Shown here in pieces: positions 18,356 to 23,527 of a DNA stretch of 23,527 nucleotides. The notes beneath the pieces are model-generated. The model saw nothing but the letters and a program-made list of their open reading frames with translations. It searched no databases and was not told the DNA's origin. The stretch lies in contig NW_003114568.1 of the NCBI RefSeq assembly GCF_000003605.2, forward strand, positions 1 to 23,527. The letters run 5' to 3'. Made by a program: the position numbers and the translations under genes. This stretch comes from Saccoglossus kowalevskii. Its lineage: Eukaryota; Hemichordata; Enteropneusta; Harrimaniidae. Position 1 is the first letter of the stretch, and every line of letters begins with the position of its first letter.

Positions 18356-19281
18356 TCATGACAACCCAGCAGTTAAATTTCGAAAACATTAAGTAATTGT
18401 TTCGAGAATGCCTCATATATAAGTAGATTATCACAACAGCCAACCGAAAAATCGACAACAAACTGCTTACAAAGTTGTGAAAAGCGATTGCAAAGTAGGT
18501 AGTTTCATTCCGGATTGTAACCTGTGATATCATATTAACAAGTCCCATAGTTAAAAGTTCGTAAATGTGAATAAAAATGTCCTAAATGACCGTTAAATAA
18601 CCGTAGTGGTACTCCGAGTATGTAGTGGTCATAGGTCAATTCTTGAAGGTATTTGTGCCAGCGATATCGATTTAAAACATCTGAAAACATGAAATAGCGG
18701 CCAATTCGGCTTAGTTTCAAATAATTTATGCAGCTGTGTTGTTGGGTGACCGACAAATGTTTGAAGTAAAGCGCAATCGGGCGTGGTTAGCACTTGCATG
18801 GGAGACTTCCGTAGTAAACAAGCGTTGAATTTTGTTTTTCATCGCTTACATGGACAATATATAAAGCAACGTTCCTGCTATCTTTCTTACTGTGATATCA
18901 ATTATTTATAGTGCAAATTCGTGCAATTTTTGTAACTATTTTAATTAATGGAAAGTTTTCAAATTCCTTCTAATTTTCAAGAACAAGTTATCGATGCTGT
19001 CGGCACGTAGTGGGTTTTAAGCTGTCAAAACACCGTTCAAAGTGATTGCAAAGTTGTGCAAAGTTATGGCAGTTTGATAGATGTATTTGTCTATATGACC
19101 TAAGTTGGTATTATATAAAATCGCGCAGTTGTAAAGTCGACAAATTTAATAAAAGCCAGGTGAACGCCGTCTATAAATGTTCACATGAGCTGACTGTAAT
19201 ATGTTAGAAAACAACGTGCAAAGTTTGAAAAATCGAAGGAAATGTTGGTGGAGTTGCTTGTATATTTAACCTAAGTTTTTG
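18356..19281 (+). repeat. Satellite unit U21 (926 bp)
   Basis: TAGTGGTCATAGGTCA damages the first DR1 half-site. GTAGTGGTACTCC, TTCTTGAAGG and TTGTAACCTG are private. TAGCGGCCAATT is shared with U16. The end, with GGCAGTTTGAT and GAACGCCGTC, matches the left window edge. Confidence 0.95.
18764..18839 (+). pseudogene. 5S rRNA-like segment, U21
   Basis: Core and box C intact, box A AAAGCGCAA, tail CAAGCGTTG, T5. Confidence 0.78.
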
Positions 19282-20206
19282 TCATGACAACCCAGCAGTT
19301 AAATTTCGTAACATTAATTAATTGTATCGAGAATGCCTCATATATAAGTAGATTATCACAACAGCCAACCGAAAAATCGACAACAAACTGCTTACAAAGT
19401 TGTGAAAAGCGATTGCAAAGTAGGTAGTTTCATTCCGGATTGTTACCTGTTGTATCATATTAACAAGTCCCATAGTTAAAAGTTCGTAAATGTGAATAAA
19501 AATGTCCTAAATGACCGTTAAATAACCGTAGTGTTACTCCGAGTATGTAGAGGTCATAGGTCAATTCTATAAGGTATTTGTTCCAGCGATATCGATTTAA
19601 AACATCTGAAAACATGAAATAGCCGCCAATTCGGCTTAATTTCAAATAATGTATGCAGCTGTGTTGTTGGGTGACCGACAAATGTTTAAAGTAAAGCGCA
19701 ATCGGGCGTGGTTAGCACTTGCATGGGAGACTTCCGTAGTAAACAAGCGTTGAATTTTGTTTTTCATCACACACATGGACAATATATAAAGCAACGTTCC
19801 TGTTGTCTTTCTTACTGTGATATCAATTATTTATAGTGCAAATTCGTGCAATTTTTGTAACTATTTTAATTAATGGAAAGTTTTCAAATTCCTTCTAATT
19901 TTCAAGAACAAGTTATCGATGCTGTCGGCACGTAGTGGGTTTTAAGCTGTCAAAACACCGTTCAAAGTGATTGCAAAGTTGTGCAAAGTTATGGCAATTT
20001 GATAGATGTATTTGTCTATATGACCTAAGTTGGTATTATCTAAAATCGCGCAGTTGTAAAGTCGACAAATTTAATAAAAGCCAGGTGAACGCCGTCTATA
20101 AATGTTCACATGAGCTGACTGTAATATGTTAGAAAACAACGTGCAAAGTTTGAAAAATCGAAGGAAATGTTGGTGGAGTTGCTTGTATATTTAACCTAAG
20201 TCCTTG
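19282..20206 (+). repeat. Satellite unit U22 (925 bp)
   Basis: It shares AACATTAATTAATT and CTGTTGTATCAT with U1. It diverges from U1 after about 19560, where U22 has TCTATAAGGTATTTGTTCC. Confidence 0.95.
19689..19764 (+). pseudogene. 5S rRNA-like segment, U22
   Basis: Core, box C and CAAGCGTTG tail intact, followed by T5 and the CATCACACAC variant. Confidence 0.78.
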
Positions 20207-21132
20207 TCATGACAACCCAGCAGTTAAATTTCGAAAACATTAAGTAATTGTATCGAGAATGCCTCATATATAAGCAGATTATCACAACAGCCAACCGAAA
20301 AAAAGACAACAAACTGCTTACAAAGTTGTAAAAAGCGATTATCAAGTCGGTAGTTTCATTCGGGATTGTTACCTGTGATATCATATTAACAAGTCCCATA
20401 GTTAAAAGTTCGTAAATGTGAATAAAAATGTCCTAAATGACCGATAAATAACCGTAGTGTTACTCCGAGTATGTAGAGGTCATAGGTTAATTCTAGAAGG
20501 TATTTTTGCCAGCGATATCGATTTAAAACATCTGAAAACATGAAATAGCCGCCAATTCGGCTTAATTTCAAATAATGTATGCAGCTGTGTGGTTGGGTGA
20601 CCGACAAATGTTTGAAGTAAATTACAATCGGGCGTGGTTAGCACTTGCATGGGAGGCTTCCATAGTAAACAACCGTTGAATTTTGTTTTTCATCGTATAC
20701 ATGGACAATATATAAAGCAACGTTCCTGCTATCTTTCTTACTGTGATATCAATTATTTATAGTACAAAATCGTGCAATTTTTGTAACTATTTTAATTAAT
20801 GGAAAGTTTTCAAATTCCTTCTAATATTCAAGAAAAAGATATCGATGCTGTCGGCACGTAGTGGGCTTTAAGCTGTTAAAACACCGAGCAAAGTTGTTCA
20901 AAGTTGTGCAAAGTTATGGCAAAGTTGATAGATGTATTTGTATATATGAGCTAAGTTGTTGGTATATAAAAACGCGCAGTTGTAAAGTCGACAAAGTTAA
21001 TAATAGTCAGGTGAACGCAGTCTATAAATGTTCACATGAGCTGACTGTAATATGTTAGAAAACAACGTGCAAAGTTGGAAAAATCGAAGGAAATGTTGGT
21101 GGAGTTGCTTGTATATTTAACCTAAGTCTTTG
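20207..21132 (+). repeat. Satellite unit U23 (926 bp)
   Basis: It has private changes in the left half (GAAAAAAAGACAAC, CGATTATCAAGTCGG). The right half carries GACCGATAAATAACC, AGGTTAATTC and CCATAGTAAACAACCG, matching U25 at a 1,854-bp offset. Confidence 0.95.
20615..20690 (+). pseudogene. 5S rRNA-like segment, U23
   Basis: Box A AAATTACAA, box C changed to GGGAGGCTTCC, tail CAACCGTTG, T5. Confidence 0.76.
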
Positions 21133-22060
21133 TCATGACAACCCAGCAGTTAAATTTCGAAAACATTAAGCTATTGTATCGAGAATGCCTCATATATAAG
21201 TAGATTATCACAACAGCCAACCGAAAAATCGACAACAAACTGCTTACAAAGTTGTGAAAAGCGATTGCAAAGTAGATAGTTTCATTCCGGATTGTTACCT
21301 GTGATATCATGTTAACAAGTCCCATAGTTAAATGTTCGTAAATGTGAATAAAAATGTCCTAAATGACCGTTAAATAACCGTAGTGTTACTCCGACTATGT
21401 AGAGGTGATAGGTCAATTCTAGAAGATATTTGTGCCAGCGATATCGATTTAAAACATCTGAAAACATAAAATAGCCGCCAATTCGCCTTAGTTTCAAATA
21501 ATTTATGCAGCTGTGTGGTTGGGTAACAGACAAATGTTTGAAGTAAAGCACAATCGGGCGTTGTTAGTACTTGCATGGGAGACTCTCGTAGTAAACAAGG
21601 TGTTGAATTGTGTTTTTCATCACACACAAGGACAATATATAAAGCAACGTTCCTGCTATCTTTCTCGCTGTGATATCAATTATTTATAGTGCAAAATCGT
21701 GCAATTTTTGTAACTATTTTAATTAATGGAAAGTTTTCAAATACATTCTAATTTTCAAGAACAAGTTATCGATGCTGTTGGCACGTAGTGGGCTTTAAGC
21801 TGTTAAAACACCGTTCAAAGTGATTGCAAAGTTGTGCAAAGTTATGGCAAAGTTGATAGATGTATTTGTATATATGAGCTAAGTTGTTGGTATATAAAAA
21901 CGCGCAGTTGTAAAGTCGACAAATTTAATAAAAGCCAGGTGAACGCAGCCTATAAATGTTCACAACAGCTGACTGTAGTATGTTAGAAAACAACGTGCAA
22001 AGTTGGAAAAATCGAAGGAAATGTTGGGAGAGCTGCTTGTATATTTAACCTCAGTCATTG
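21133..22060 (+). repeat. Satellite unit U24 (928 bp)
   Basis: This is the longest unit apart from U13; it has both the GGTGTTG tail and the longer CAAAG spacing. AGGTGATAGGTCA damages the first DR1 half-site, GGGCGTTGTTAG alters the 5S-like core, and AATTCGCCTTAG breaks the hairpin. Confidence 0.95.
21541..21617 (+). pseudogene. 5S rRNA-like segment, U24
   Basis: The core is changed to GGGCGTTGTTAG; GTACTTGCATGGGAGAC and the CAAGGTGTTG tail are kept. T5 present. Confidence 0.77.
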
Positions 22061-22986
22061 CCATGACAATCCCGCAGTTAAGTTTGGAAAACATTAAGTA
22101 ATTGTATCGAGAAAGCCTCATATATAAGCAGATAATCACAACAGCCAACCGAAAAATCGACAACAAACTGCTTACAAAGTTGTGAAAAGTGAATGCAAAG
22201 TAGGTAGTTTCATTCGGGATTGTTACCTGTGATATCATATTAACAAGTCGCATAGTTAAAAGTTCGTAAATGTGAATAAAAATGTCCTAAATGACCGATA
22301 AATAACCGTAGTGTTACTCCGAGTATGTAGAGGTCATAGGTTAATTCTAGAAGGTATTTGTGCCAGCGATATCGATTTAAAACATCTGAAAACATGAAAT
22401 AGCCGCCAATTCGGCTTAATTTCAAATAATGTATGCAGCTGTGTGGTTGGGTGACCGACAAATGTTTGAAGTAAATCACAATCGGGCGTGGTTAGCACTT
22501 GCATGGGAGACTTCCATAGTAAACAACCGTTGAATTTTGTTTTTCATCGTATACATGGACAATATATAAAGCAACGTTCCTGCTATCTTTCTTACTGTGA
22601 TATCAATTATTTATAGTACAAAATCGTGCAATTTTTGTAACTATTTTAATTAATGGAAAGTTTTCAAATTCCTTCTAATTTTCAAGAAAAAGATATCGAT
22701 GCTGTCGGCACGTAGTGGGTTTTAAGCTGTTAAAACACCGAGCAAAGTTGTTCAAAGTTGTGCAAAGTTATGGCAAAGTTGATAGATGTATTTGTATATA
22801 TGAGCTAAGTTGTTGGTATATAAAAACGCGCAGTTGTAAAGTCGACAAAGTTAATAAAAGCCAGGTGAACGCAGTCTATAAATGTTCACATGAGCTGACT
22901 GTAATATGTTAGAAAACAACGTGCAAAGTTGGAAAAATCGAAGGAAATGTTGGTGGAGTTGCTTGTATATTTAACCTAAGTCTTTG
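22061..22986 (+). repeat. Satellite unit U25 (926 bp, subfamily S)
   Basis: It carries the S-type block, with the palindrome reduced to TTGCCATGACAA. Right of about 22254 it matches U23 closely. Confidence 0.95.
22469..22544 (+). pseudogene. 5S rRNA-like segment, U25
   Basis: Box A AAATCACAA, core and box C intact, tail CAACCGTTG, T5. Confidence 0.78.
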
Positions 22987-23527
22987 TCATGAAAACCCAG
23001 CAGTTAAATTTCGAAAACATTAAGCAATTGTATCGAGAATGCCTCATATATAAGTAGATTATCACAACAGCCAACCGAAAAATCGACAACAAACTGCTTA
23101 CAAAGTTGTGAAAAGCGATTGCAAAGTAGGTAGTTTCATTCCGGATTTTTACCTGCGATATCATGTTAACAAGTCCCATAGTTAAAAGTTCGTAAATGTG
23201 AATAAAAATGTCCTAAATGACCGTTAAATAACCGTAGTGTTACTCCGAGTATGTAGAGGTCATAGGTCAATTCTAGAAGATATTTGTGCCAGCGATATCG
23301 ATTTAAAACATCTGAAAACATGAAATAGCCGCCAATTCGGCTTAGTTTCAAATAATTTATGCAGCTGCGTTTTTGGGTGACCGACAAATGTTTGAAGTAA
23401 AGCACAATCGGGCGTGGTTAGCACTTGCATGGTAGACTTCCGTAGTAAACAAGCGTTGAATTTTGTCTTTCATCGCATACATGGACATTATATAAAGCAA
23501 CGTCCTGCTATCTTTCTTACTGTGTGA
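22987..23527 (+). repeat. Satellite unit U26, cut by right window edge (541 bp)
   Basis: The palindrome is broken (TCATGAAAA). Toward the edge there are several unusual changes in ~70 bp: TTTTGTCTTTC, ACATTATATAAAG, CAACGTCCTGC (one base missing) and a final TGTGTGA in place of TGTGATA. These look like a low-quality contig end. Confidence 0.93.
23395..23470 (+). pseudogene. 5S rRNA-like segment, U26
   Basis: Box C reads CATGGTAGAC, and the T-run is broken (TTTTGTCTTTC). It lies in the noisy right edge. Confidence 0.74.

Larger units (their letters stand above)
1..23527 (+). repeat. Satellite array, ~926-bp monomer, ~25.4 copies
   Basis: The same sequence recurs from end to end. The anchor TCATGAC, or a one-base variant of it, occurs at 234, 1159, 2085, 3011, 3938, 4865, 5790, 6716, 7642, 9090, 10016, 10941, 11874, 12800, 13726, 14651, 15577, 16504, 17430, 18356, 19282, 20207, 21133, 22061 and 22987. 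Steps are 925-928 bp, except 933 at U13 and 1,448 across U9/U10. All copies lie in the same orientation and differ mostly by scattered substitutions. Lengths of 925 to 928 come mainly from one base in the 5S-like tail and one base in the CAAAG block. No unique sequence interrupts the array. A centromeric, pericentromeric or other heterochromatic location is plausible, but the sequence does not show it. Confidence 0.98.

Noticed and set aside
412-23405. The many minus-strand reading frames of 61-97 residues as protein genes
   Set aside because: They recur only because the unit recurs. They are broken by start loss, nonsense, a 1-bp deletion and an 8-bp insertion in different units, vary in length, and match no protein family I recognise.
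1-23527. Functional 5S rRNA genes
   Set aside because: The 5' ~48 nt of a 5S gene are not recognisable and box A and the tail are degraded, so no copy can give mature 5S RNA.
1-23527. CRISPR array
   Set aside because: The repeat is ~926 bp with no unique spacers; spacing and size are wrong, and the unit is a satellite.
1-23527. Transposon or insertion sequence as the source of repetition
   Set aside because: Units are head-to-tail without terminal inverted repeats, target duplications or a transposase or reverse-transcriptase frame.
1-23527. CENP-B box in the unit
   Set aside because: I looked for TTCGnnnnAnnCGGG on both strands; the only CGGG contexts (AATCGGGCG and occasional CATTCGGGATT or CCCG variants) lack the TTCG at the required distance.

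Overview
The whole 23,527-base window is one head-to-tail tandem satellite array. Its unit is about 926 bp, and no unique flank, mobile element, tRNA, CRISPR array or convincing protein gene interrupts it. Phased on a conserved palindrome (core TCATGAC), the array holds a partial unit at 1-233, units U1 to U26 from 234 to the end, and U26 cut by the window edge. Intact units are 925-928 bp. Exceptions are U13 (933 bp, an 8-bp duplication) and the U9/U10 pair, which are fused across a deletion of about 404 bp. The DNA is AT-rich and satellite-like, which points to a eukaryotic nuclear genome. The 5S-like segment reads more like an animal, perhaps arthropod, 5S RNA than a bacterial one, but that is from memory and the species cannot be named.

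The most informative content is a segment of about 76 bp on the + strand of every unit, including the deleted one. It closely resembles the internal promoter and 3' end of a 5S rRNA gene: a box A-like stretch, a TCGGGCGTGGTTAG core, a box C-like ACTTGCATGGGAGAC, a GGTGTTG-like 3' tail in some units, and an oligo-T run. The 5' third of a 5S gene is not recognisable, so this is a 5S-derived relic or a 5S-like pol III module inside a satellite, not a functional 5S gene.

Each unit also carries a TATATAAAG motif with an initiator-like sequence 31 bp downstream, a perfect DR1 nuclear-receptor site (AGGTCA-t-AGGTCA) in most copies, a perfect 12-bp palindrome, a small hairpin, and CAAAG motifs spaced 10-11 bp apart. 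Three CAAAG-plus-GCAGTT/ATAGTT blocks repeat inside the unit at about 170-180 bp, and a fourth related block lies two periods further on. The 926-bp unit may therefore descend from about five nucleosome-length repeats, with the 5S-like module occupying one slot.

The array has visible history. U14-U16 and U17-U19 share rare bases at an offset of 2,777-2,778 bp. U23/U24 and U25/U26 share a block at 1,854 bp. U8, U9 and U20 are near-identical. The start of U1 matches U22 about 19 kb away and then switches to another subfamily. This mosaic pattern fits unequal exchange and gene conversion. Short minus-strand reading frames recur because the repeat recurs; they are broken in several units by start loss, nonsense, a 1-bp deletion and an 8-bp insertion, so I annotate no coding genes.
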